Below are positions 1 through 8,584 of a DNA stretch of 64,000 bases, piece after piece. The notes beneath the pieces are model-generated. The model did no database searches. It had not been told where the DNA came from and saw nothing but the letters and a program-made list of their open reading frames with translations. The position numbers and the translations under genes are program-made. Source of the stretch: Chitinophagaceae bacterium (GTDB lineage: Bacteria; Bacteroidota; Bacteroidia; Chitinophagales; Chitinophagaceae); the NCBI GenBank assembly GCA_016720775.1, contig JADKJX010000010.1, positions 69,334 through 133,333 of the forward strand. Direction: 5' to 3'. Position 1 is the stretch's first letter. Every line of letters starts with the position of its first letter.

Positions 1-877
1 ATTTCATAGTAGTTCCAAAGGGCGTACTCCTGCCATGAAATTGGCCGGATGCCTGGAAGACATATTGAAGTTGCCCGGTAAATGTTTCGGCGGGCAGTTT
101 AGCGTAGATGAGATCTGTTGTTGACTGGTGAAGCTTTTGATAACTGTTGTCGTCTTCAATGTAATTTTTTTTCAACCTGAGTATTACGGAAACGTATTTC
201 AGTTTGCTGTTTCTAACTGAATCGTAAATACGGATATCGGGAGTAAAATATTGGCCCAAACTATCAGTAAGCAGTTTTTCCAGTTCCTTACTGGCTGACT
301 GATTATAAGAGGTCTCAACATATTTTGTTGCATACAAGCCTGGTTTTGGCAGCAGTTGCAGGAAGAGCAACATAACTCCATACGCAAGTACAAGGGGAAG
401 TAAAGCTTTACCGATATCGAATCCTGGCTTTCCCAGCGACGGGTCATAGGGTACCAGTTTTGTGCCGGCAAGCCGGTCGCCCAGGCGCCTGCTGGTATTG
501 GTGAGAGCGATGATCGCTTCGATAGGCCAGATGATGCAAAGCAGGTTTCTTATAAAGCATTTCATCGGGCTGGCAACTTCGCCGGTTGCATTGTCAACCA
601 GTTGCAGTTTCAATATCCGTTTGGCAATGCTGCGGCCATTGATGATGTCTTTGCAGAAGTAAAGCGCAAACCCGATCAACCCGATATACGCCCATGAACC
701 ACCCAAAAATTCTGAACTTACCTGTTCGTGTGAAACCTTAAAGGCCCTGGAAAAATCTGCAATGATACCCGGGATGAAAAAGATCATTGCGATCATGGTC
801 ATAAAGAAATGATCCAGCAGCATGGCGGCAAGGCGCATGCCTATGTTTATTGGGTTGGAGGTTGTAGGATTTTGCAT
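1..877 (-). CDS. RDD family membrane protein (3' end outside window)
   Basis: The frame starting at 877 stays open to the left edge, giving about 292 residues. The first 125 residues match the RDD layout: a hydrophobic segment after GMRLAAMLLDHFF, a second segment near residue 61-76, then NGRSIAKRILKLQLVD and a third hydrophobic stretch ending in NTSRRLGDRLAGTKLV. A fourth hydrophobic segment lies near residues 157-175, followed by a soluble tail of unknown function. RDD proteins are inner-membrane proteins of mostly unknown role. It belongs to the chromosomal flank, not to the cassette array. The family call is firm; the specific role is not known. Confidence 0.8.
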   Translation of the reverse strand, partial: MQNPTTSNPINIGMRLAAMLLDHFFMTMIAMIFFIPGIIADFSRAFKVSHEQVSSEFLGGSWAYIGLIGFALYFCKDIINGRSIAKRILKLQLVDNATGEVASPMKCFIRNLLCIIWPIEAIIALTNTSRRLGDRLAGTKLVPYDPSLGKPGFDIGKALLPLVLAYGVMLLFLQLLPKPGLYATKYVETSYNQSASKELEKLLTDSLGQYFTPDIRIYDSVRNSKLKYVSVILRLKKNYIEDDNSYQKLHQSTTDLIYAKLPAETFTGQLQYVFQASGQFHGRSTPFGTTMK

Positions 878-1061
878 GTGATTTTTTATTCTTTGCAGTT
901 TGTTTATGGGTGTAAAGATAACGGGCGTTCTGATAGCGTCGGGCATTGCGGCAGTTTGAGAATTTGCCGCTAACATATTCCTGACCCAATAGCGGCATCC
1001 GGGATGGGCCATTTAAAAGCTGGCCTGTTGGCAAATCAGGATTTAGCTTTTTGTACGATGG

Positions 1062-1631
1062 TCAAACCCTCAACAATCCCCGGAACGCCCTGCCGGCATA
1101 ATAAGATTCGGCACCGTTGTGATAGGTAAAGACAGTATCGTAACGGCGGTCACAAAAAACGGCACCGCCGAGTTTTCTGATATCAGCAGGTGTTTTCACC
1201 CAGCTCGATGTTTTGGTATCAAAATTTCCAAGTTGCTGCAACTCCCGGTATTGTTCTTCCGTTAAAAGATCAATGCCCATGGCAGCAGCCATACCCATTG
1301 CGCTATTCTTCGGTTTAAATTCTTTTCTCGACTCCAGTGCTTTGTGGTCGTAACAAATACTTCTGCGGTCTTTCGGACTTTCCGCTGCGCAATCATAAAA
1401 AATGTATTCGCCCGTTTTTTTATCATGACCAACAACATCCGGTTCTCCGCCGGTTCTTTCCATTTCATTGAGCGACCATAGTTTTTCTCTGCCAGATGGC
1501 CGATCCAGCTTTGCTTGTAATTGAGACCATTCAAGGCCTTTATGGCGGTTCATGTTTTTCTCAAAACGGGTTTTTAATGTGTTGAGCAGTTCTGCCCGTT
1601 GTTTTGGCGTCAATTCTTTTTTAGTTGCCAT
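1062..1631 (-). CDS. DUF4256 family protein
   Basis: A complete 189-residue soluble protein. The opening (KQRAELLNTLKTRFEKNMNRH) and the central GEPDVVGHDKKTGEYIFYDCA stretch, followed by a Cys/His-containing SICYDHKALESRKEFKP segment, match my memory of the DUF4256 family, whose function is not established. There is no signal peptide or membrane segment. It is preceded by about 185 bp without a gene and is probably transcribed alone. The start is the only ATG giving a full-length family protein. Confidence 0.75.
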   Translation of the reverse strand: MATKKELTPKQRAELLNTLKTRFEKNMNRHKGLEWSQLQAKLDRPSGREKLWSLNEMERTGGEPDVVGHDKKTGEYIFYDCAAESPKDRRSICYDHKALESRKEFKPKNSAMGMAAAMGIDLLTEEQYRELQQLGNFDTKTSSWVKTPADIRKLGGAVFCDRRYDTVFTYHNGAESYYAGRAFRGLLRV

Positions 1632-1816
1632 ATTTGTAATGTTATTATTTTGATTTGCTCACACCTTGTCTGCTGGCATAACTGCGATTGGCATTGCCAT
1701 TTTTATTTCGCTTACCAGCTTTATTTGATTTATTTGGGCAAAGGGAAAATTCTCATTGCTGGATAGTATGGCATTCCTATTTTGCTTGCCGACAAGTAAT
1801 TCAATTCAATCATAGT

Positions 1817-2290
1817 TTAATCTTTCGGCTCCCACAATTGAATTTTATTTCCTTCCATGTCTAGAATATGAACGAATTTTCCATAATCATAAGTTTCAAT
1901 TTTGTCAACGATCGTTACGTTTTCCTTTCTTAATTCTTCAACCAATGCTTCTAAATTCTCTACTCTGTAATTTATCATAAAGTCCTTTGTTGAAGGCTCA
2001 AAATACTTTGTGTTTTCTGCAAAAGGATTCCATTGGGTAAGTCCCTTTTTAGTACTGTCATCAATCTGCCTCCATTCAAAGCTTGTTCCATATGGGCTTG
2101 TGTCGAACCCAAGGTGTGTTTTATACCATTCGTTAATGGCTTTTGGGTCTTTGCATTTGAAGAAAATACCCCCTATTCCTGTTACTTTTTTCATTTTTGT
2201 ATTTTTTTTGTTAGATATTATTGTCTTAAAAGCGAAACCTAATAGAAACGAAGCTGCAATTAGTGTTATCGTCAATGGCATTCTTTTCAT
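1817..2290 (-). CDS. VOC family (glyoxalase/bleomycin-resistance fold) protein with N-terminal anchor
   Basis: A 157-residue protein. Residues 1-22 are hydrophobic and look like a signal or anchor; the VOC domain starts near residue 34 with KVTGIGGIFFKCKDP and ends with HILDMEGNKIQLWEP, the usual last strand with its metal-ligand glutamate region. VOC proteins are metal-dependent lyases, dioxygenases or binding proteins, and the substrate cannot be told here. An internal ATG at 2194 would give a cytoplasmic form without the anchor, so the start is uncertain. It is part of the chromosomal flank. Confidence 0.7.
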   Translation of the reverse strand: MKRMPLTITLIAASFLLGFAFKTIISNKKNTKMKKVTGIGGIFFKCKDPKAINEWYKTHLGFDTSPYGTSFEWRQIDDSTKKGLTQWNPFAENTKYFEPSTKDFMINYRVENLEALVEELRKENVTIVDKIETYDYGKFVHILDMEGNKIQLWEPKD

Positions 2291-2359
2291 TGTCTATAAA
2301 AGTATTTTTATTTTATCATTGATATTTAAGGTTTTTCTTACGCTTATCGCTGATGTTCG

Positions 2360-2520
2360 GAAATTGTTACTGTGTTCACCCAACCCCGGAGCATAATAAA
2401 GTAACGATTTTTTTTTAAAATGCAGGCCAATAATTAAATGGTTAAACCCATAGCCGATGACTGGCAATGGTAAATCCGATAGCTATCGGATGCCGGAGAA
2501 AGTTTGCCGGCAAACCCGTG
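2360..2520 (-). repeat. decayed attC-like remnant in the chromosomal flank
   Basis: This gene-free stretch aligns by eye with the cassette-array repeat across most of its length: AAATTGTTACTGTGTTCACC near 2361, CCCCGG, AATAAAGTAACGA then a T-run and AAAA, AACCCATAGCCGATGACTGG near 2445, and GGCAAACCC at 2509-2517. Blocks closely resemble attC-09, attC-29 and attC-36. The outer GTT and AAC cores are no longer recognisable, so it is probably inactive. It suggests the array once reached further left. Confidence 0.55.
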
Positions 2521-2705
2521 GCTGCGGTTCGTGGGGTTTTAAAAATGCTGCTTTATTTGTCTTTTAAAGCATCACAACCACGATAAAACAATTATTTTTT
2601 CTGATCTTATTTCTACTTAAGATCCAATAGTACCCGTCTTAACTTCCCCGGCCCACTTGTAATCAGCGTAGCCAAACTGTCTGTCAGGTGTTCGTCGTTT
2701 TTTCG

Positions 2706-3140
2706 TCAGTTAGTTTTACCCGTTACCTCAACCCCATATCGTATTGCCGCTTCAAGAATTTCAAGGTTTATGTCTTTCAGTGTTTTGAACTTAATGCAAT
2801 ACCCGCTCACGCTAGCCTTGCCTATTTTTTTTCCATAGGTCTGGGCCAAGTATGTCTTATCCTTGATGCCCATGATATAGACAGATATCCCCGTCTTGTT
2901 TGCACTCAAACCAATTTGATAAAACTCCCTGGTTGTTCCATCAGCATATTTTATGGTGTAAGATCCATATCCTATATTAGGATTAGAAACAGTTTTACCT
3001 TTATCGTCTTTGCCATCTAAGAACCATAATTTACATGCCGGCATTACTTCCAGGATAATGCGGTGCAATGCCTGCATGTCGCTGCGTTTTGGTTCAGGGT
3101 GGCTGGTAATATACTCTTTGATTTGTTCTTTCACGTTCAT
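2706..3140 (-). CDS. DUF1801-type protein
   Basis: A 144-residue protein starting at the ATG at 3140 (NVKEQIKEYITSHPEPKR); an upstream ATG at 3185 would add 15 less typical residues. It has the DUF1801/YdhG pattern: an amphipathic start, PEPKRSDMQALHRIILEVMP, a YGSYTIKYADG strand pair, and IGKASVSGYCIKFKTLKDIN near the end. This family is often found next to ArsR regulators and SRPBCC proteins in Bacteroidota, as here, with a gap of about 50 bp to the SRPBCC gene. Its biochemical role is unknown. Confidence 0.7.
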   Translation of the reverse strand: MNVKEQIKEYITSHPEPKRSDMQALHRIILEVMPACKLWFLDGKDDKGKTVSNPNIGYGSYTIKYADGTTREFYQIGLSANKTGISVYIMGIKDKTYLAQTYGKKIGKASVSGYCIKFKTLKDINLEILEAAIRYGVEVTGKTN

Positions 3141-3189
3141 TTTAACTGCATTTATTTGAAGTAAAATTTGTGGCAATTTTATCATTCTA

Positions 3190-3687
3190 TCATTTTTTGG
3201 ATAAAGCTGCCAATAAATTTTCCAGGTTACTCAATGACATTTTCATTCCTTGTGTAAAGCCATCAAGTATTCGCTCCATTCTTTCAAGAGATTCATTGTA
3301 AATAGCAATGCTCACTTTTGTTGTTCCGTCTTGTTCGCTGAAAGTATGATCCCATTCAGATCCCGGCAATTCAAGGTTTTCATCTTTATCTGCAAAAGCA
3401 TTGTACATTTTAAAATTGGTTTTCGGAGTAATGGAAGTGTACTCCTGCATTCCCCATCGCTCTTGTCCTTCAGGGCTTACCATGGCATAAAATCTTTTGC
3501 CCCCAACTTTGAAATCCTGGTATTTCGTTTTTGATGTCATGGGCTTGGGAGCTATCCATTGGTCAATAAGTTCTGCTTTAGTAAAAGCATCCCATACCAG
3601 TGAAAGTTCAGCATCGAATTCTCTTGTTATGAATACCTTTTTCGCTGCTTTGTCAACGGTAAAATCGAATAGCAAGTTGTTTGTCAT
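3190..3687 (-). CDS. SRPBCC (AHSA1-like) domain protein
   Basis: A 165-residue protein with the START/SRPBCC pattern of the AHSA1 group: FITREFDAELSLVWDAFT at the N-terminus, IDQWIAPKP, a central ERWGMQEY strand, WDHTFSEQDGTTKVSIAIYN, and a long C-terminal helix ending NLENLLAAL. These proteins bind hydrophobic ligands in a cavity; the ligand here is unknown. Its ATG overlaps the stop of the upstream arsR-like gene by four bases (ATGA), so the two are translationally coupled. Such ArsR-SRPBCC pairs are common in Bacteroidota. Confidence 0.8.
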   Translation of the reverse strand: MTNNLLFDFTVDKAAKKVFITREFDAELSLVWDAFTKAELIDQWIAPKPMTSKTKYQDFKVGGKRFYAMVSPEGQERWGMQEYTSITPKTNFKMYNAFADKDENLELPGSEWDHTFSEQDGTTKVSIAIYNESLERMERILDGFTQGMKMSLSNLENLLAALSKK

Positions 3688-4004
3688 TTTTTTTGTGTTT
3701 TAATTGTTGATAATACTTTGTCGAGTTGATTGAACCGGGTTTCCCAGATTTTTCTGAATTGTTCAATCCATTTATCAATCTCTTTCATTTTTTCAATTTC
3801 AAGTGAGTAATAAATTTCCCTGCCTTGTTGTTCCTGTTTTACCAGTTGGCATTCTGAAAGTATGCGAAGGTGTTTAGAAACAGATTGCCGTGTAGTGTTG
3901 AAGTTGTCGGCAATGGCATTCGGAGTCATTGCCTGCAAAGCAATTAAGGTAATGATTGCCCGCCTGGTTGGGTCGGCTATTGCCTGAAAAATGTCTCGTC
4001 TCAT
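3684..4004 (-). CDS. ArsR-family HTH transcriptional regulator
   Basis: A 106-residue winged-helix regulator beginning RRDIFQAIADPTRRAIITL, then MTPNAIADNFNTTRQSVSKH as the recognition helix-turn-helix and IYYSLEIEKMKEIDKWIEQF at the end. The start at 4004 is chosen because it gives the standard family N-terminus; a longer frame to 4055 adds residues that would overlap the promoter. No metal-binding cysteine pair typical of ArsR/SmtB sensors is visible, so the signal may not be a metal. It leads an operon with the SRPBCC and DUF1801 genes. Confidence 0.85.
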   Translation of the reverse strand: MRRDIFQAIADPTRRAIITLIALQAMTPNAIADNFNTTRQSVSKHLRILSECQLVKQEQQGREIYYSLEIEKMKEIDKWIEQFRKIWETRFNQLDKVLSTIKTQKK

Positions 4005-4036
4005 TTTGTTTAAATTTTTACTTCCGCAGCTGATCG

Positions 4037-4072
4037 GTTGCAAATATAACTGCAACTATTCGGTTTCGCAAA
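4037..4072 (-). promoter_or_regulatory. promoter and likely operator of the arsR operon
   Basis: On the minus strand there is a TATATTTG box (4041-4048), matching the Bacteroidota -7 consensus TAnnTTTG, and a TTTG (4069-4072) 20 bases upstream as the -33 element. The inverted repeat GTTGCA/TGCAAC (4037-4056) straddles the -7 box, the usual place for an autorepressing ArsR protein to bind. The assignment of the repeat to this regulator is inference. Confidence 0.6.
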
Positions 4073-4186
4073 TATTTTTTTCAAAGAGGAAACGTAGGGA
4101 AGTTTGAAGCTGTTTCTTTCCGGAAATGCCTCGGGTACGGGATGTTGCGTATTTCGGGGGCGCAAAGTCCTGCCACAATTACCTAC

Positions 4187-4374
4187 AAAGTTCGAGGTTT
4201 GCGCAGGGCTGGAATTGCCGCTGTGTCCGCCCGGCAACAGAAGCCGATTGAAAAACTGATGTTGAAGTTAACAACTAAAAGCCAAATAGAATTCGGTCAA
4301 GCCCGGTATTAGTTGATAATACTACAACAGCCGATTGTTATTCCGTCCGACAGCCTAGCGGCAAACCTTTTGTT
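4187..4374 (-). repeat. attC-01, type C-like, distal end of the array
   Basis: This is the leftmost complete repeat. It carries GGTTTGCGCAGGGCTGG on one side and GCGGCAAACCTTTTGTTGTG on the other. Its right arm GTTGTGCG pairs, with one mismatch, with CGCATAAC at the far end of the katG cassette. The left core reads AAAG instead of AACG, so it looks degenerate, as expected for the outermost site. Confidence 0.75.
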
Positions 4375-4412
4375 GTGCGTTCGTGCTACTCTTGCCAAGA
4401 GGATTTGTACTA

Positions 4413-6590
4413 TTATTTTTTCAAATCATACCGGTCGGCATTCATCATTTTTACCCATGCCCGCACGAAGTCTTTCACAAACTTTTCTTTGTTGTCGTCT
4501 TGCGCATATACCTCTGCATACGAACGCAAAACAGAATTGGAACCGATAACTAAATCAACCCGTGTAGCTGTCCATTTGGTAGCTCCACTTTTTCTGTCAA
4601 CAATGTGGTATAAGTTATCTGACACAGGTTTCCATTTGTATTTCATGTCTGTGAGATTGACAAAAAAGTCGTTGCTAAGAATTCCTTCTTTGTCTGTAAG
4701 AACTCCGTGTTTTGTTCCTCCATGATTGGTTCCTAATACACGCATTCCACCAATCAATACAGTCATTTCAGGAGCAGTCAGTCCCATGAGTTGTGTTCTG
4801 TCCAAAAGAAGTTCTTCCGGTTTTACAGCATAATCTTTTTTAAGCCAGTTTCTGTAACCATCATGAATCGGTTCAAGCACAGCGATAGATTCTTCATCAG
4901 TCATTTCCTGAGTGGCATCTCCTCGTCCTGCACTAAAAGGAACTTTAATAGTTACACCGGTATCCTGTGCTGCTTTTTCGATTGCTGCACATCCTCCAAG
5001 AACAATCAAATCCGCTATGCTAATTTTCTTGTTTAATCCCGCCTGGATTTCTGCAAGTTTATTCAGCACTTTCTCTAACCGTTTTGGTTCATTGCCTTCC
5101 CAGTTTTTTTGAGGAGTGAGACGGATTCTTGCACCATTCGCACCACCTCTGTAATCAGAACTGCGGAATGTCCTTGCACTGTCCCATGCTGTATTGATAA
5201 GTTCGGTTCTTGTCAATCCGCAATTGAGAAGTTTTGTTTTCACTTCTTCAACTTCCGAATCGGATAATTTGTAATCAACAGTAGGAACAGGGTCTTGCCA
5301 AATCAAATCTTCTTTCGGAACATCGGCACCGAGGTAGCGGCTTTTCGGACCTAAATCCCGATGCGTTAATTTGAACCATGCTCTTGCAAAAACCTCTTCA
5401 AAATATTTTGGTTCCTTGTAAAATCGTTCAGAAATTTTTCGGTATTCTGGGTCCATCTTCATTGCCATATCGGCATCAGTCATAATCGGATTTCTGCGAA
5501 CGCCTTTTACATGTGCATCAAATGGTTTGTCTTCTTCTTTAATATTGATGGGCTCCCATTGCGATGCACCGGCAGGACTTTTTTTACTCTCCCATTCGTA
5601 ATTCAATAGCAGGTGGAAATAAGTGTGGTTCCATTTATTTGGCGTGGTTGTCCATGCGCCTTCTAATCCGCTTGAAACAGTGTCTTCAGCATTGCCTTTG
5701 CCTTTTGGATTCATCCATCCGAAACCTTGTGTTTCTACATCTGCCTCTTCAGGTTTTGGACCTAAAATACTGGCATCTCCGTTTCCGTGTGTCTTACCCA
5801 CGGTGTGCCCACCGGCAGTTAACGCAACGGTTTCCTCATCATTCATCGCCATGCGTTTGAAAGTAGTCCGCACATCCTTTGCTGTTTTCAGTGGGTCTGG
5901 TTTTCCGTCAACACCTTCGGGGTTTACATAAATCAATCCCATCTGCACAGCAGCCAATGGATTTTCAAGCGACTCGCTGTTTCCATTCTCTGAATAACGG
6001 GATTTTCCAAGCCAATCTTTTTCTGCACCCCAGTAAATATCTTTTTCAGGATGCCATATATCTTCTCGGCCAGCTGCAAAACCAAATGTTTTGAAGCCCA
6101 TAGATTCATAAGCCATATTGCCTGCAAGGATGAACAAATCAGCCCATGAAATTTTATAGCCGTATTTTTTCTTAATAGGCCACAGCAACCTGCGTGCTTT
6201 ATCCAGATTAACATTATCTGGCCAACTGTTGAGCGGTGCAAAGCGTTGGTTGCCTGTGTTGCTTCCGCCACGACCATCGGCAGTGCGATAAGTTCCTGCG
6301 CTGTGCCATGCCATGCGAATCATCAAGCCACCGTATGTTCCCCAGTCGGCAGGCCACCAATCCTGACTTTCGGTCATCAGTTTTTTGAGGTCATTTTTTA
6401 ATGCTTCGAGGTCAAGTTTTTTAAACTCTTCACGATAATTAAAATTTCCACCGTAAGGATTTGTTTTTGTGTCGTGCTGGTGCAGGATGTCTAAGTTGAG
6501 CGCATTGGGCCACCAACTCATTACGGAATTATTTGTTTCTGTATTTGCTCCGTGCATTACCGGGCATTTACTTTTTTTTGTATTCTCCAT
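4413..6590 (-). CDS. katG: catalase-peroxidase KatG
   Basis: A complete 725-residue bifunctional haem enzyme that removes hydrogen peroxide by catalase and peroxidase activity. The distal pocket motif IRMAWHSAGTYR gives Arg92, Trp95 and His96. The proximal haem ligand lies in ALTAGGHTVGKTHG. The Tyr and Met of the family's Met-Tyr-Trp crosslink lie in LIYVNPEG and DADMAMKMDP. A second, degenerate peroxidase domain follows, with AWDSARTFRSSD, as is normal. Length and domain order are standard. It forms the distal cassette 1, about 2.8 kb with its attC, far longer than most integron cassettes. Its 0.4-kb leader may hold its own promoter. Confidence 0.97.
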   Translation of the reverse strand: MENTKKSKCPVMHGANTETNNSVMSWWPNALNLDILHQHDTKTNPYGGNFNYREEFKKLDLEALKNDLKKLMTESQDWWPADWGTYGGLMIRMAWHSAGTYRTADGRGGSNTGNQRFAPLNSWPDNVNLDKARRLLWPIKKKYGYKISWADLFILAGNMAYESMGFKTFGFAAGREDIWHPEKDIYWGAEKDWLGKSRYSENGNSESLENPLAAVQMGLIYVNPEGVDGKPDPLKTAKDVRTTFKRMAMNDEETVALTAGGHTVGKTHGNGDASILGPKPEEADVETQGFGWMNPKGKGNAEDTVSSGLEGAWTTTPNKWNHTYFHLLLNYEWESKKSPAGASQWEPINIKEEDKPFDAHVKGVRRNPIMTDADMAMKMDPEYRKISERFYKEPKYFEEVFARAWFKLTHRDLGPKSRYLGADVPKEDLIWQDPVPTVDYKLSDSEVEEVKTKLLNCGLTRTELINTAWDSARTFRSSDYRGGANGARIRLTPQKNWEGNEPKRLEKVLNKLAEIQAGLNKKISIADLIVLGGCAAIEKAAQDTGVTIKVPFSAGRGDATQEMTDEESIAVLEPIHDGYRNWLKKDYAVKPEELLLDRTQLMGLTAPEMTVLIGGMRVLGTNHGGTKHGVLTDKEGILSNDFFVNLTDMKYKWKPVSDNLYHIVDRKSGATKWTATRVDLVIGSNSVLRSYAEVYAQDDNKEKFVKDFVRAWVKMMNADRYDLKK

Positions 6591-6983
6591 ATTATTTTTT
6601 TCTTTTTCCGAGATTGTTTAATCGGTTATTTTTTTTATCCACATTTTCCAACAATTTATTTATTTGCTTTTGCATCTCTATTAACTTTTCATAAATCACA
6701 ATTTCTTTCAAGTTGTGTACGTAAAGTGCTGGGTTAATCTCTTTTGGAGTTCATCTAATTTTGGTTGAACTCTGCTTTTGCTTTTGGAGTATTTTTCATA
6801 TTATTTTATTTAAATGATTTAGCGATTTTTATTTTCAAAATTGAGAACAAATGAGATAAGTAATACCGATTTTAGTCAATCTAATTGCTGACGGTTGTCA
6901 TTGTTTTTTGCTTAAGGTAAATTTTTTTCCATCATTTCTTGCAGTCAGTTTCAAGTTAGCATTGCCGCCAAAGCATGACGCAT
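6591..6983 (-). other. katG leader region with fragments of a small reading frame
   Basis: Almost 400 bp lie between the katG start and attC-02. On the minus strand a short frame starts at 6799 (KNTPKAKAEFNQN) and stops at 6755. Shifted frames continue with KLDELQKRLTQHF and then EKLIEMQKQINKLLENV up to the katG start, as if a small coiled-coil protein had been broken by two frameshifts. No convincing promoter box was found. The stretch could be a gene relic or only a leader. Confidence 0.35.
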
Positions 6984-7173
6984 AACGAGCAGGGCTTGCT
7001 GCAGGGCTGGAATTCATTGCTGGTCCGCCCGGAACCGCTGCTGATTAAAGATATAAAAGTACAGGTTAACAAACAAAAACCCAACAATGTAGTTCCAGCC
7101 CAGATGAAGCACAACAGCGATAAAATGACCAATTGCTCCAATGTCCAGCCGGCCTTGCAGCAAACCCAATGTT
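6984..7173 (-). repeat. attC-02, type B
   Basis: It ends cassette 2. The middle (GATATAAAAGTACAGGTTAA and AGATGAAGCACAACAGCG) differs from type A, while the outer GGGCTTGCTGCAGGGCTGG and CCAGCCGGCCTTGCAGCAAACCC keep the inverted-repeat layout. Its right arm GTTGTGCGT pairs perfectly with ACGCACAAC before attC-03. Confidence 0.85.
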
Positions 7174-7197
7174 GTGCGTTCGTGCTACTTCTTGTTG

Positions 7198-8316
7198 CTA
7201 CTTGTCCTTCGTTGATAATTCAGAATTATTAGCAGCAATCAATTTAGTTAGAATTGTCAAATAGTTTGATGTATATCTTTCGTATGCCGCTTTTGTTTTG
7301 TGTGCAATTACTAAATCTAATGCAGGCAATACGGTTATGTATTGTCCAAAATTACCTTGTGCTGTATAAGCTCCATCATACACTCCTTTATTATTTGGCG
7401 AATCCCAAACCCACCATAAATAGCCATAACCAAAATATCTTATATAGGCTCCATCTTTATAATATGGAGCTTTGAATTCTGTAATTTCCTTAAAAGATGT
7501 AAAAGGAGTAGTTATAGTATGAACCCAATTTTTGGGGGTAATTTGTTTGCCTTTCCATTGTCCATTCCGTAACATCAGGTATCCTATCCTTGCCATGTCT
7601 CTTGTGGAAAACCACATTGGGTAAGCAGGATAAATTGACTTTAACGTATCGGCGGCTTTCTGTTGAATTTTTTTATCCCAATCCTCCATGTTCAAAGGTT
7701 GGGCAAGCATGGAATCGACAGCGTCATAGATACCAATGCCACTAAGTTTTTCAAATAAGTAGCCAGCTAAATTAAAATCCCAATTATTGTACAGAAAAAA
7801 ACTGCCAGGCTTAACGCTTCCTCTTTTAGGCGCAATGGCATATTCGTCACCCGAATAGCTTGGTTCATGGTATACACCTGACCTTGATGTGAGTAGATTT
7901 CGAATTGTGGCTTTTTTCTCAATGGGCAATAGACCATTTATATCGTCAATATTTAATTGTTCAAGAGTGCTGTTTAAATTGATTTTACCGTTTTCTACAA
8001 AGGGTCCGTATAAAATTGAAAGAACACTTTTGCGGCAGGAAGCTATGTAACTCAATTCTTTTAAGTCGCCATACGAAAATATTACTTTGCCATGTTGTAT
8101 AACCATCATGCCCGTGGTATTGGCACTGTCAATAATAAATTGTTTTAGTTTACTCAGTTTAGCCGTGTCCCAGCCTTGTGCAGATGGGTCTTTTACATAT
8201 TCCCAACTATTGTCAGGAAACACAAAGTCAGTTTTTTTGTCAGAAGGTAAAGTTTGGGCATAAGAAAATGTGCTATATAAAATTAGAACAGCGAAGAGAA
8301 GTTTTTTCATTGACAT
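7198..8316 (-). CDS. secreted beta-lactamase-fold serine hydrolase
   Basis: A 372-residue protein with a signal peptide ending ...STFSYAQ. It has the penicillin-binding/class C serine hydrolase layout: SCRK (Ser93, Lys96) as the SxxK nucleophile motif, YNN (Tyr176, Asn178) as the second motif, LLTSRSGVYHEP around residue 141, and a GYLWWVWD stretch near the end. Such proteins are esterases, peptidases or transpeptidase-like enzymes; nothing here shows antibiotic hydrolysis. It is the only gene of cassette 2. The ATG at 8316 is used; an ATG two codons later is equally possible. Confidence 0.85.
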   Translation of the reverse strand: MSMKKLLFAVLILYSTFSYAQTLPSDKKTDFVFPDNSWEYVKDPSAQGWDTAKLSKLKQFIIDSANTTGMMVIQHGKVIFSYGDLKELSYIASCRKSVLSILYGPFVENGKINLNSTLEQLNIDDINGLLPIEKKATIRNLLTSRSGVYHEPSYSGDEYAIAPKRGSVKPGSFFLYNNWDFNLAGYLFEKLSGIGIYDAVDSMLAQPLNMEDWDKKIQQKAADTLKSIYPAYPMWFSTRDMARIGYLMLRNGQWKGKQITPKNWVHTITTPFTSFKEITEFKAPYYKDGAYIRYFGYGYLWWVWDSPNNKGVYDGAYTAQGNFGQYITVLPALDLVIAHKTKAAYERYTSNYLTILTKLIAANNSELSTKDK

Positions 8317-8365
8317 AATTTAATAGTCGTTAGTTCTTGAAGTGTGTCGCACAAGCATGACGCAC

Positions 8366-8554
8366 AACGGGCAGGGCTTTGTGCAGGGCTGGAATTCATT
8401 GCTCGTCCGCCCGGAACCGCTGCTGAATAAAGATATAAAAGTACAGGTTAACAAACAAAAGCCCAACAAAGTACGTCCAGCCCAAATGAAGCACAACGGC
8501 GATAAAATGACCATTGCTCCAATGTCCAGCCAGCCTTGCAGCAAACCCAATGTT
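8366..8554 (-). repeat. attC-03, type B
   Basis: It is nearly identical to attC-02 in its middle. Its right arm GTTACCTGC has no matching partner: the other end of this cassette is lost at the truncated site at 9199-9225. Its left arm ACGCACAAC belongs to cassette 2. Confidence 0.85.
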
Positions 8555-8584
8555 ACCTGCTGGCCTTATGTAAGGCGACTGCTT

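Noticed and set aside
199..1034. Three overlapping short frames at the left edge
   Set aside because: They are shadows of the RDD protein frame, which is open from 877 to the window edge.
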